A DNA stretch of 64,000 nucleotides, taken from Bacteroidota bacterium (GTDB taxonomy: Bacteria; Bacteroidota; Ignavibacteria; Kapaibacteriales; UBA2268). Both the position numbers and the translations under genes were made by a program. Positions 56,438 through 64,000 of this stretch are shown one piece after another. The notes beneath the pieces are model-generated. The model saw only the letters and a list, made by a program, of their open reading frames with translations, was not told the DNA's origin and did not search any database. The stretch spans positions 1-64,000 of the forward strand of contig JARKQC010000269.1 in NCBI GenBank assembly GCA_029974985.1, read 5' to 3'. How positions within the stretch are numbered: position 1 is the first letter of the stretch; every line of letters begins with the position of its first letter.

Positions 56438-57376
56438 ATGAAAATTACAGTTATCGGCTCGGGTAACGTAGGCGCAACTGCGGCACAAATTTTAGCTAAT
56501 AAAGAATTAGCTAATGATGTTTATTTAGTTGATATTTTAGAAGGAGTTGCAAAAGGAAAAGCACTCGATATGTACGAGTCTATGCCAATTTTGCAATCAG
56601 ATGCTCGTATACACGGAACATCTGATTATGCTGAAACTGCTGGTTCAGATATAATTATTATTACTGCTGGGTTAGCTCGTAAACCCGGTATGACTCGAGA
56701 TGATTTATTAGTTAAAAACGCGGCAATCGTTTCTTCTTGTGCATCGCAAGCTATAAAATACTCTCCAAATGCATATTTTATCGTTGTTTCTAATCCTCTT
56801 GATGTTATGACTTATGTAACTTTAAAAGTTACTGGTTTACCTAAAAATAAAGTAATTGGTATGGCTGGAATTTTGGATACTGCACGCTATCGCTCATTTA
56901 TTTCGATGGAAACGGGGTATTCTATGCGTGATATTCAAGCACAATTACTTGGTGGACACGGCGACACAATGGTACCATTACCAAGATTTACAACAATTGC
57001 GGGGATTCCTGTTGCAGACTTAATACCAAAAGAAAAACTTGATAAAATTGTAGAAAGAGCAAAAAATGGTGGTATTGAAATTGTTAATTATCTCCAAACA
57101 GGTTCGGCATATTACGCTCCTGGGACAGCGGCAGTAGAAATGGCTGAAGCTATTGTTAAAGATCAAAAAAGAGTATTGCCTTGCACTGTGTATCTTGATG
57201 GAGAATATGGTATTAGTGATGTTTGTGTTGGCGTACCTATTAAATTAGGCAAAAATGGAATTGAGGAAATTATTGAATTAAAATTAAATAATGAGGAAAA
57301 GGCTTTATTTGATGATTCTGCAAACCATGTTAAGAAAACTATTCAACAAGCAATGGAACTGATAAAAGAAAAATAA
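56438..57376 (+). CDS. mdh: malate dehydrogenase
   Basis: A 312-residue LDH-like malate dehydrogenase that interconverts malate and oxaloacetate with NAD. Rossmann motif GSGNVGATAAQILA (8-21), VYLVDILEGVAKGKALDMYE, substrate arginines in ARKPGMTRDDLL, VVSNPLDVMTYV, DTARYRSFI and the catalytic His in LGGHGDTMVPL. The substrate loop (ARKPGMTRDD) is the malate type rather than lactate type. Transcribed alone, with a shared terminator downstream. Confidence 0.97.
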   Translation: MKITVIGSGNVGATAAQILANKELANDVYLVDILEGVAKGKALDMYESMPILQSDARIHGTSDYAETAGSDIIIITAGLARKPGMTRDDLLVKNAAIVSSCASQAIKYSPNAYFIVVSNPLDVMTYVTLKVTGLPKNKVIGMAGILDTARYRSFISMETGYSMRDIQAQLLGGHGDTMVPLPRFTTIAGIPVADLIPKEKLDKIVERAKNGGIEIVNYLQTGSAYYAPGTAAVEMAEAIVKDQKRVLPCTVYLDGEYGISDVCVGVPIKLGKNGIEEIIELKLNNEEKALFDDSANHVKKTIQQAMELIKEK

Positions 57377-57394
57377 AATTTTATTTAACTTGTT

Positions 57395-57436
57395 AAAAAA
57401 ACCTCAACTTGAATTTAATGAGTTGAGGTTTTTTTA
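57395..57436. terminator. bidirectional terminator between mdh and rlpA-like gene
   Basis: An ACCTCAACT / AGTTGAGGT 9-bp stem is flanked by seven A on one side and seven T on the other. It can stop mdh on the plus strand and the convergent RlpA-like gene on the minus strand. Confidence 0.88.
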
Positions 57437-58237
57437 TTATTTATTAATATAAATTTTTTCAGCCATCATAACAGGGATTTTGGGTATGGATAATGGTTTC
57501 CATTTTGCAATATAAAATACTTGATTATTTCTATCATAACTATTGTAATATTCATTACTAAATACGATAAAAGTATTTTCGGAGTCAATTAAATCATTAT
57601 CAAGCATATCGTTGTAATTAACCATAAGTGAATCAAAATCATAATATGCACTTATAAAATCTAAATATTGCGCGGGAATGATTGCTGGTTTATAATTATA
57701 TGAATATGCGAAATAATAATCATCATTAGTTAATAAAGAAAAATCTGGTTGCTCTGGGACAAAACCCTCGATTTTTATATTTGGTAAACCAAATCCGCCT
57801 ATAAACTCAGCTGTTCTATAAGAAAGGTCAATAATTCGCTTTCTAATAAAGGGACCACGATCATTTATTTTTACAAAAGTTGATTTATTATTGACTGTAT
57901 TTGTAATTTTTAATATAGTTCCAAAAGGAAAATTACGATGTGCCGCAGAAAAATTGTTCATATTATATCTTTCGCCGCTTGCAGTTTTTCGATTGTGAAA
58001 TTTTTTACCATAATGAGACGCTTTACCTTCGGTCTCATATATTCTATCTTGAAGAATAGAGTTTTCTTCTAAAAAAAGGGATAAATCAACTATTTTATTT
58101 ATAATATTACCTTTAATCTCTGTATATTGTGTTTGTTCTTGTGAAAAAAGCAAATTTAACGAAAATATTAGTAGAACAAGTCCACTTAAAACAAATGATA
58201 AAGAATATATTATTTTTTTAATATTTAGAAATATCAT
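57437..58237 (-). CDS. RlpA-like septal/cell-wall protein (double-psi beta-barrel)
   Basis: A 266-residue exported protein with one N-terminal hydrophobic segment (about 10-32), a signal or anchor. The RlpA core lies at about residues 68-145: GKASHYGKKFHNRKTASGERYN, AAHRNFPFGTILKITN and the catalytic-type VKINDRGPF. In Pseudomonas, RlpA is a lytic transglycosylase for denuded peptidoglycan; E. coli RlpA is inactive, so activity here is unproven. The C-terminal roughly 110 residues are not the SPOR domain and are unrecognised. Convergent with mdh. Confidence 0.85.
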   Translation of the reverse strand: MIFLNIKKIIYSLSFVLSGLVLLIFSLNLLFSQEQTQYTEIKGNIINKIVDLSLFLEENSILQDRIYETEGKASHYGKKFHNRKTASGERYNMNNFSAAHRNFPFGTILKITNTVNNKSTFVKINDRGPFIRKRIIDLSYRTAEFIGGFGLPNIKIEGFVPEQPDFSLLTNDDYYFAYSYNYKPAIIPAQYLDFISAYYDFDSLMVNYNDMLDNDLIDSENTFIVFSNEYYNSYDRNNQVFYIAKWKPLSIPKIPVMMAEKIYINK

Positions 58238-58460
58238 TAAAAGATATTCTCATATTAGTTATACAAAATTTCAAAAAAGTACTTAAAATACTATTTCCCC
58301 CCATTAAAAAAATTCAAAAAACTCTTTGCTACATTATAATAAGATATGTTATCGAATAAATTTATTTTATATTGTAAAAATTATTTTTTTAATAAAATTT
58401 ATTTTTAGAAAAAACTAAAAAATTGTTCAAAAATTTTAATATATTTATAACATAACAATA

Positions 58461-58494
58461 AAAAAACCCGCAAAACTTTAATAAATTTTACGGG
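58461..58494 (-). terminator. probable terminator after the rhodanese gene
   Basis: A CCCG-C-AAAA / TTTT-A-CGGG stem with one mismatch is followed on the minus strand by TTTTTTT. It lies about 27 nt after the rhodanese stop and ends the MarR-cytochrome-rhodanese operon. Confidence 0.7.
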
Positions 58495-58520
58495 CTATTA
58501 TTTTCTTTTATTTTTAAGAA

Positions 58521-59522
58521 TTATTTAACTATATCATAATTAAAGCAATCGCTGTCTTTCCAAGTTGATTTATTTTTTTGTACCATTAAATCATAAAACA
58601 TTGCACTACCACCGAAAGAGATAGATTTTACATCATAACCCATAACTTTTAAGAATGCTGCTGCATAAGCCGCAGTATGCCCAGTATAGCAATAAATTGC
58701 AATAGTTTTATTTGTTGGTAAAGTTGTTAAGTTTTCAGTTGATTTTAAATCAGTTTTTGGAACGTAGCATGGAGCGCCAGGTAAATGACCAGGATCTTTA
58801 TAGTCAGCAAGTTGCCAATAAGCAGCGATGAAATAATTATTAAGATTACCAATTACAACATCTTTTGAAACAGAAGGAAAACCATCAGCAAAAGCTTGTT
58901 CAATTCTTGCATTAAGAATTTCTTTTGCATCGCTTTTACCAGTTGTTAAAGTAGGTAATTCGCCTTTAACTGGTTTTGCAACATCGTCTTGAGTAATGAT
59001 AGAAGCCGCCGCATTACCAACAGCATTTTTCCAAGTAGGCATAAAATCCGAATGCCAAGCCGCCATACCAAATTTCATACTAAATACATTATTATATCCA
59101 GCTAATCTTAGTAAACCCGTAGCATAAGCCGCTGACTGACCCGAGAAACATATCATATAAACTTTTGTATATTTACTCATATCATTGTTTTTAAAATAGC
59201 TTAAAATATCTTTGAAAGGCACATTAACAGCACCTACTATATGACCTTTTGCAAAAGTTGCGGCATCACGGATATCCATAACAAAGTATTTGCTTGGGTC
59301 AGCAGTAATATTAGTTTTAACTTCGCTCGCTGGAACTATGTTGTTCATAGTAACATTTATATAATCACCACCAACAGCTCCTTCTAAATATTCAATAAGA
59401 ATTTCAGATTCTTTTTTTGTAGTTGGATTATTGGTGTCATCTGAACAGCTTGCCATAAAGACAAACATTGTCAAAATAAGTAAAGACATAAGTCCGTTTA
59501 ATTTTTTGAATTTTGAAAACAT
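58521..59522 (-). CDS. lipoprotein with two rhodanese domains
   Basis: A 333-residue lipoprotein (lipobox FMASC, lipid Cys26). The first rhodanese domain (about 60-165) has VMDIRDAATFAKGHIVGAVNVPF and active-site Cys125 in ICFSGQSA. The second (about 225-315) has PGHLPGAPCYVP and Cys278 in YCYTGHTAAYA. Both catalytic cysteines are kept, so both may carry persulfide sulfur. The location is extracytoplasmic. It lies 37 nt after the multihaem cytochrome gene and is last in the MarR operon. A role in moving sulfane sulfur to or from the cytochrome is inferred from context only. Confidence 0.9.
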   Translation of the reverse strand: MFSKFKKLNGLMSLLILTMFVFMASCSDDTNNPTTKKESEILIEYLEGAVGGDYINVTMNNIVPASEVKTNITADPSKYFVMDIRDAATFAKGHIVGAVNVPFKDILSYFKNNDMSKYTKVYMICFSGQSAAYATGLLRLAGYNNVFSMKFGMAAWHSDFMPTWKNAVGNAAASIITQDDVAKPVKGELPTLTTGKSDAKEILNARIEQAFADGFPSVSKDVVIGNLNNYFIAAYWQLADYKDPGHLPGAPCYVPKTDLKSTENLTTLPTNKTIAIYCYTGHTAAYAAAFLKVMGYDVKSISFGGSAMFYDLMVQKNKSTWKDSDCFNYDIVK

Positions 59523-59559
59523 TGAAAAAACTCCAATATAAAATTGTTAATAAAATAAA

Positions 59560-60915
59560 TTATTTAGGCCAACTTGAAGGCAATTTTCCATCTACGGTAA
59601 GACCTTTTGTTGATGCACGTTGCCAATCAAATTTGAAATCACTATCAAATAAATATAATTCTTTGTTTTTAATTTTATCGCCATCTTTTGTGATATGGCA
59701 TGCGTCAGAGCAAGGTTTGCCAGCTTCAACTTTTGTTCTTGCAGTCCATCTTTGGATATTATGTGGAGTTGCATAACCATAAATAGGAGCATCGCTGAAA
59801 TTAGGCATAATATTGATACCATATTTTTCCCAGCTATCAGGAGCCATTAAAGTCATTCTTAAAACAGCATATTTGAATTTTGGTTTAATTTCTGGAATTG
59901 GATTAATACCAATTTTGAAATCTTGGTGAGATAAAATTCTTGCACCTTCGCCACCAATATGGCAACTACCACAATTATTATATGCTTGTGAATGGCAAGT
60001 ATTACAGCTAAATGTTTCATAGTGTACGCTATGATAAGTATTCTTATTTTCTAATCCAGAGTGACAATTTTCACATTTTGGTAATTGGTCGTATTTATAT
60101 CTTTGTTCAACATATTTACCAGTGCCGTGAATTTCATTTTTAGTGTGGCAATCTACACATTTATAGCCTTTTTTTGTTAAATGAACATCTGGAACAGTAC
60201 CAGATGCAACACCCATATATGCATGACCGCCTCGTGAAGAGTGGCAAGCTACGCAAGTATTAACCATATCGGGCTTAGCAGCAAAATTATGACCATTCAT
60301 AAGACCTCCACCAGCGGCTTTTGGACGATTTACGTGACAGTCACCACAAGTTGATGCGTGGCATTTACCACAATTTTCATCATAAGCTAATTGCATTGTT
60401 TTGGGTAATTTGTCAAAATCGTTTCCATCTTTATATCCCATTCTGATGCAAACTTTTCTTTTTTGCCCCCAACCCATTTGATGAATACTATTTTTGTGGT
60501 TGTTCACAGCTTCTTGGTGACAATTAGAGCATTTTTCACTTGCTTTTTCTAAAGTAGGATGTGCTAAAAAATCGCCGCTATGAGCTTTAGCTTTGTCATC
60601 AGTGTTACCAACACCATTATGACATCCGACACAGCCTAATGAGTAATGCTTAGACTTTTTAAATTCTTCCCAACCTGGACCACCTAAATGAACCCTATCA
60701 AAAGGTTCGTAATGAGGAGTTTCTCCACCGCAACTCGAACCACCAACAACTGAATCGGGGGTAAAAACTGCTTTAAGATGTGCATAATTCGTATGACAAC
60801 CCTCGCAAGAATTTACTGCCGCATTATCGGGCTTGTTATTATCAGTAGTGTTATCATCACAATTTGTAATGAGAAAACCAACAAGAGCAATGATTGCTAT
60901 TCTTAAAAATTTCAT
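59560..60915 (-). CDS. multihaem c-type cytochrome lipoprotein (ten CXXCH plus one CX3CH)
   Basis: A 451-residue lipoprotein (signal ends LITNC, lipid Cys19). I count ten CXXCH haem sites, at Cys37, 95, 129, 182, 190, 221, 253, 281, 304 and 315, plus a CSDACH site (Cys402) that is CX3CH. The C-terminal block GYATPHNIQRWT...CSDACH resembles multihaem cytochromes of anaerobic respirers, but I cannot name the substrate. No membrane quinol partner is adjacent. It follows marR by 46 nt and precedes the rhodanese gene by 37 nt, in one operon. The likely role is periplasmic or outer-surface electron transfer or reduction of a sulfur or nitrogen compound; this is inference. Confidence 0.93.
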   Translation of the reverse strand: MKFLRIAIIALVGFLITNCDDNTTDNNKPDNAAVNSCEGCHTNYAHLKAVFTPDSVVGGSSCGGETPHYEPFDRVHLGGPGWEEFKKSKHYSLGCVGCHNGVGNTDDKAKAHSGDFLAHPTLEKASEKCSNCHQEAVNNHKNSIHQMGWGQKRKVCIRMGYKDGNDFDKLPKTMQLAYDENCGKCHASTCGDCHVNRPKAAGGGLMNGHNFAAKPDMVNTCVACHSSRGGHAYMGVASGTVPDVHLTKKGYKCVDCHTKNEIHGTGKYVEQRYKYDQLPKCENCHSGLENKNTYHSVHYETFSCNTCHSQAYNNCGSCHIGGEGARILSHQDFKIGINPIPEIKPKFKYAVLRMTLMAPDSWEKYGINIMPNFSDAPIYGYATPHNIQRWTARTKVEAGKPCSDACHITKDGDKIKNKELYLFDSDFKFDWQRASTKGLTVDGKLPSSWPK

Positions 60916-60961
60916 AATAAAATTCCTTTTAAAAATTTATATTATTTAGAAAAATAAAAAT

Positions 60962-61429
60962 CTAATCTTTTTGTTTAGACCAAATAAGTAAAGAATCGAG
61001 CAAATTTTGCATAGCCGTTAATACTGTTTCACGATTATCAAAAGGTATTTTTTCGAGAACTTTTTCGTGTAATAAAATATGTTGTTCTGTAACATTTTTT
61101 ATATAAGGCTTTGCTAATTCAGTTAATTTAATTTTAATATTTCTTCTGTCATTTTCATCAATTTCTCTTGTTATAAGATTTTTACGCTCTAATGATGAAA
61201 TGATTTGAGTAACACGCCCAGGAGTAATTAACATATCATTTGCTAATTGTTTTACTGTTGAATAATTTTCGCTATTAAGAAAACGCATACAACGAAATTC
61301 AGGATTCGTAAGATCGTAAATCTTAATAAAATACTGTTCTTTTTCTTCGCATACTCTTGCTAAAAGAAATGTTAGTAACGAAAGTCTTTCAGCTTGAATT
61401 TTGAAATTTTTAATTTCATCATTTATCAT
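60962..61429 (-). CDS. MarR family transcriptional regulator
   Basis: A 155-residue winged-helix regulator. The core NPEFRCMRFLNSENYSTVKQLANDMLITPGRVTQIISSLERKNLITREIDENDRRNIKIKLTELA is a textbook MarR helix-turn-helix and wing, with the conserved Asp-x-Arg-Arg of the wing. N- and C-terminal helices form the dimer. It should bind a palindrome, and one centred at 61476, about 47 nt from its ATG, is the obvious candidate for autoregulation. First gene of the operon with the multihaem cytochrome and rhodanese. A Cys near residue 27 and another near 47 could sense redox, but this is not shown. Confidence 0.93.
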   Translation of the reverse strand: MINDEIKNFKIQAERLSLLTFLLARVCEEKEQYFIKIYDLTNPEFRCMRFLNSENYSTVKQLANDMLITPGRVTQIISSLERKNLITREIDENDRRNIKIKLTELAKPYIKNVTEQHILLHEKVLEKIPFDNRETVLTAMQNLLDSLLIWSKQKD

Positions 61430-61456
61430 CTTAATACAAAAATTATTTTTTAAATA

Positions 61457-61495
61457 ATTATTTTAGTATCTAAACTATTTAGTTACTAAAATAAT
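61457..61495. promoter_or_regulatory. 39-bp near-perfect palindrome, probable MarR operator
   Basis: Arms ATTATTTTAGTA (61457-61468) and TACTAAAATAAT (61484-61495) are perfect inverted repeats. An inner CTAAA/TTTAG palindrome (61470-61482) shares the same centre, 61476. Only the T/T pair at 61469 and 61483 breaks the symmetry. It starts 28 nt upstream of the marR ATG, within the divergent marR-folB region, where a MarR dimer (or two) would bind and repress. Confidence 0.75.
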
Positions 61496-61675
61496 ATATT
61501 TTATTTTATCTACAAACAAAAATTTAAAAAAATTCATTGAAAATATTATTTTTTTATCTAAATATCTAAATATGATTAAAATATCTTAAAATTTAATTAA
61601 AAATTGTTTATATCGTTAATATTGCTTTTTTTTGATTAATTATAATTTTAAATTTTAAAATAAGGATTTTAAAAA

Positions 61676-62062
61676 ATGGTTAAAGAAGGGTTAACAAGAT
61701 TAAGTGTATCAAGTGCTGAATATTATGCATATCATGGTGTGAAATCAGAAGAAAAAAAATTAGGCGGAAAATACGAAGTAGATTTAGATTTATACTATAA
61801 CGCAAAAAGAGCAATATTAAGTGATAATGTTAAAGATTCAATAAATTATGAAGAAGCACTATTTTGTGTTTCTGAAGTTATTAATGGAAATGAAAATTAC
61901 GATTTAGTAGAGACAATGTGTAGCGATATATTAGATACATTAATGGATAAATTTCCAGAATTATTAATCGCCACAGTTAGAATTAGAAAATATGCTGTTC
62001 CAATGCGACGCATTATTGGATTTATAGAAGCAGAACAAACTTTTTCAAGATTAGATGAATAA
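61676..62062 (+). CDS. folB: dihydroneopterin aldolase
   Basis: A 128-residue FolB of the folate pathway, converting dihydroneopterin to 6-hydroxymethyl-dihydropterin. It begins TRLSVSSAEYYAYHGVKSEEKKLGGKYEVDLDLYY, which contains the family's AYHGV-EE-G pattern and the EVDL strand. SINYEEALFCVSEVI holds the Tyr-Glu pair, and IRKYAVPMRRIIGFIEAE ends the fold. Its stop overlaps the start of folK by 8 nt, so the two are translated together. AAGGA lies before the ATG. Confidence 0.93.
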   Translation: MVKEGLTRLSVSSAEYYAYHGVKSEEKKLGGKYEVDLDLYYNAKRAILSDNVKDSINYEEALFCVSEVINGNENYDLVETMCSDILDTLMDKFPELLIATVRIRKYAVPMRRIIGFIEAEQTFSRLDE

Positions 62063-62603
62063 TGTTAAAAATTCAAATATTGAAAAAAATAGAGTTATAC
62101 TATCATTAGGTTCAAATCTTGGAGAAAGATATAATAGTATATTAAATGCGATTGTATTATTAAATAATTCGGGCGCAATTGATATAATTAGTATATCATC
62201 AATTTATGAAACCGAGCCTATTGGTGAAAAAAATCAAGCAAAATTTCTAAATTTAGCATTATTTGGATTATCTTATTTAACATATTACGAACTTATATAT
62301 ATAATAAAAAGTATTGAATATCTTTTAAATAGAAAAAAACGTAAAAAATGGTTAGAACGTGAAATTGATATTGATATAATTTTTTATGATAATAAAATAG
62401 TTGATTTCCCGAATTTAACTATACCACATAAAGAAATGATAAATAGAAAATTCGTATTATTACCGCTTTCTAAAATTTATCCGGATTTTATACATCCAGT
62501 TTATAAAAAAACGGTTATGCAATTGCTCGAAGAATGTAGTGACGATTCTGAAATAATACTTTTTGATAAAATTAATTTTGAAAATATCACAAGAAATAAT
62601 TGA
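62055..62603 (+). CDS. folK: 2-amino-4-hydroxy-6-hydroxymethyldihydropteridine pyrophosphokinase
   Basis: A 182-residue HPPK that adds pyrophosphate to the FolB product. Signatures: VILSLGSNLGERYNSI, SSIYETEPIG, the N-L--L motif, and EREIDIDIIFYDN with the two Mg-binding aspartates, then IPHKEMINRKFVLLPL. Both pathway enzymes are adjacent and in order. It overlaps folB by 8 nt and dnaG by 26 nt, suggesting tight coupling. Confidence 0.95.
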   Translation: MNNVKNSNIEKNRVILSLGSNLGERYNSILNAIVLLNNSGAIDIISISSIYETEPIGEKNQAKFLNLALFGLSYLTYYELIYIIKSIEYLLNRKKRKKWLEREIDIDIIFYDNKIVDFPNLTIPHKEMINRKFVLLPLSKIYPDFIHPVYKKTVMQLLEECSDDSEIILFDKINFENITRNN

Positions 62604-64000
62604 AAAAGTTAAAGATGCCGCGGATATTGTAGAAGTTATTGGTGAAATTGTGTCTTTAAAAAAGCGCGGTTCTAATTATATAGGATTATGCCCTTTTCAT
62701 AAAGAAAAAACACCATCATTTACAGTATCGCCAGAAAAAGGCATTTACAAATGTTTCGGCTGTAATAGAGCGGGAAATATTTTTACTTTTATTTCTGAAT
62801 TTCAAGGGCTTAAATTCAACGAAGCAGTTATTTTTCTAGCTGATAAATATAATGTTCATATCCCCAAAAATATTAATAATGAAGATAATAAAACTCAAAG
62901 TAGGATAGAATTAGCTTATGAAGCTATGGCAGAAGCCGCGGTATTTTATCATAAAATTATAAGAAAAAAAGAAGGCAATATTGCTTTACAATATTTTCAT
63001 AAACGTGAATTTAATGATGAAATTATTGAGCTATTTTTGTTGGGTTATTCGCTAACGGAATGGGATTTACTTACCAATAAACTTATTAAACAAGGTTTTG
63101 ATGAGGAAATTCTTATTGAAACAGGGCTTGCAATTCGCAGTGAACGCGGCAAACTTTATGATAGATTTCGCGCAAGAGCTATGTTTACAATCAAAGATTT
63201 TATGGGAAGGGTCGTAGGTTTTGGTGCAAGATTAATGATTGATGATAAATCTCAACCCAAGTATATAAATTCACCTCAATCAATAATTTATGATAAAAGT
63301 AAACTGCTTTATGGAATTTATGAATCAAAAAATGCAATTAGAGACAAGAAGTTTGCAATTATGGTAGAGGGCTATGCCGATTATTTGACTTTGTACCGTG
63401 CTGGAATTGAAAATGTTGTTGCCTCTTCGGGTACATCATTAACAAATGAGCAATTAGCTTTGTTAAAAAGATATACTAAAAGTATATCTTTTGCTTATGA
63501 TGGGGACGAAGCGGGTATAAAAGCCGCAATACGAGGAGCTGAATTAGCTTTAAGCAGTGGTTTTGATGTTAAAATTGCAAATTTGCCAAACGGACAAGAC
63601 CCTGATACAATAATTAAAATTAATGGTTTAATTCAAATGGAATATTTGATTAGAGATGCTCAATCATATATAGAATTTGCTTATAAAAATGCTCTCGAAA
63701 CTGGAATTAACGATTCTGCACTTGCTTTTTCGGATTTTGTCCGTTCTACTATAAAAGCGATTGTTGCAATACCCGACTCACTACAACATGATTTTTATAT
63801 TCGCAAGTTTTCACAATTATTAAATCTAAGTGATAAACAATTAAGACAAGTATATAAATATCGAAAACAATATATTGAAGAACAAATTATTCAAGAAAAT
63901 AAAGAAAAATCTTTTGATAAAGAAGCTATTGATTTTCTAAAAATTGATGATAATCAAACTTTAATAAATTATGAAGAACTTCTTATTGACCCGAATAATA
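62578..64000 (+). CDS. dnaG: DNA primase DnaG (truncated by the window edge)
   Basis: An open frame runs from 62578 off the right end without a stop. The N terminus (TTG start: KISQEIIEKVKDAADIVEVI) leads into the CHC2 zinc finger LCPFHKEKTPSF...YKCFGCNRAGN. The TOPRIM core follows, with MVEGYADYLTLYRAGI, ASSGTSLTNEQ, AYDGDEAGIKAA and PNGQDPDTII. DnaG makes RNA primers at replication forks with the DnaB helicase. The TTG start lies inside the end of folK in another frame; a second in-frame TTG at 62563 would add five residues. Partial: about 474 codons visible, C-terminal helicase-binding domain missing. Confidence 0.95.
   Translation, partial: MKISQEIIEKVKDAADIVEVIGEIVSLKKRGSNYIGLCPFHKEKTPSFTVSPEKGIYKCFGCNRAGNIFTFISEFQGLKFNEAVIFLADKYNVHIPKNINNEDNKTQSRIELAYEAMAEAAVFYHKIIRKKEGNIALQYFHKREFNDEIIELFLLGYSLTEWDLLTNKLIKQGFDEEILIETGLAIRSERGKLYDRFRARAMFTIKDFMGRVVGFGARLMIDDKSQPKYINSPQSIIYDKSKLLYGIYESKNAIRDKKFAIMVEGYADYLTLYRAGIENVVASSGTSLTNEQLALLKRYTKSISFAYDGDEAGIKAAIRGAELALSSGFDVKIANLPNGQDPDTIIKINGLIQMEYLIRDAQSYIEFAYKNALETGINDSALAFSDFVRSTIKAIVAIPDSLQHDFYIRKFSQLLNLSDKQLRQVYKYRKQYIEEQIIQENKEKSFDKEAIDFLKIDDNQTLINYEELLIDPNN

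Noticed and set aside
59513..59822. Short ORFs at the junction of the rhodanese and cytochrome genes
   Set aside because: Both overlap confirmed genes in other frames and show no conserved motif.
61540..61600. Short direct repeat ATCTAAAT upstream of folB
   Set aside because: Two adjacent copies of an AT-only octamer are not significant here.
1..64000. tRNA, rRNA, CRISPR arrays, riboswitches and prophage
   Set aside because: I looked for T-loop motifs, regular direct repeats, integrases and known aptamer cores in the gaps and found none convincing.

Overview
The window is a very AT-rich, single-copy, core-gene-dense stretch of chromosome from a member of the Bacteroidota/Chlorobiota (FCB) group. 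Three secreted proteins end in the type A C-terminal sorting domain of the type IX secretion system (T9SS). Many lipoproteins have a Bacteroidota-like lipobox. The 30-residue COX24-like ribosomal protein is also typical of the group. A flagellar switch cluster (fliL-fliM-fliN-fliO) beside T9SS cargo argues for an Ignavibacteria/Kapabacteria-like lineage rather than a classical gliding Bacteroidetes. That placement is inference. I see no tRNA, rRNA, CRISPR array, prophage, integrase or intact insertion sequence.

Layout. 1-4.2 kb (minus): a T9SS WD40 protein and a small secreted partner, a GC-richer block of palindromic repeats, a cysteine desulfurase-like enzyme and a lipoprotein. 4.4-9.9 kb (minus): a hydroxysqualene dehydroxylase/desaturase-like flavoprotein, pnp, rpsO, a 51-residue YqaE/Pmp3 protein, a lipoprotein and a membrane-associated protein. 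10.2-14.3 kb (plus): a giant arylsulfotransferase-like, eight-repeat T9SS protein. 14.4-20.6 kb (minus): a pyruvate-phosphate-dikinase-like/nucleotidyltransferase fusion and an M16 protease. 21.1-26.1 kb (plus): a PPi-type phosphofructokinase, hslO, obg and ettA. 26.2-28.7 kb (minus): ptsI, ptsH and a lipoprotein. 28.9-33.5 kb (plus): rlmN, an outer-membrane-type protein and gyrA. 33.6-41.8 kb (minus): a multi-PAS histidine kinase; a compact run gcvPA-ftsB-ROK-ridA-DUF5683; and thpR. 42.0-52.3 kb (plus): UDP-glucose dehydrogenase, fliLMNO, a sodium symporter, an IgGFc-binding-like T9SS protein and a MATE exporter. 52.3-56.1 kb (minus): a dihydroorotate dehydrogenase, a phytoene desaturase-like protein, an OmpA-like lipoprotein, the COX24-like protein and HU. 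56.4-57.4 kb: mdh. 57.4-61.4 kb (minus): an RlpA-like protein, then a MarR / 11-haem cytochrome / double-rhodanese lipoprotein operon. 61.7 kb to the end: folB, folK and the start of dnaG.

How the genes work together. Most loci are housekeeping: RNA turnover, translation, replication, folate, glycolysis/TCA and cell division. The accessory layer is envelope biology: T9SS-exported proteins, lipoproteins, outer-membrane proteins and the flagellar C-ring. The most system-like locus is at 58.5-61.5 kb. A MarR regulator lies just downstream of a 39-bp near-perfect palindrome and heads an apparent operon with an 11-haem lipoprotein cytochrome and a tandem-rhodanese lipoprotein. This suggests a regulated extracytoplasmic redox module, possibly sulfur-linked. 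The PPDK-like/nucleotidyltransferase fusion at 14.4-17.6 kb is the oddest single protein. Two small genes too short for usual ORF cut-offs (8404-8559 and 55600-55692) were read directly from the sequence. dnaG runs off the right edge.
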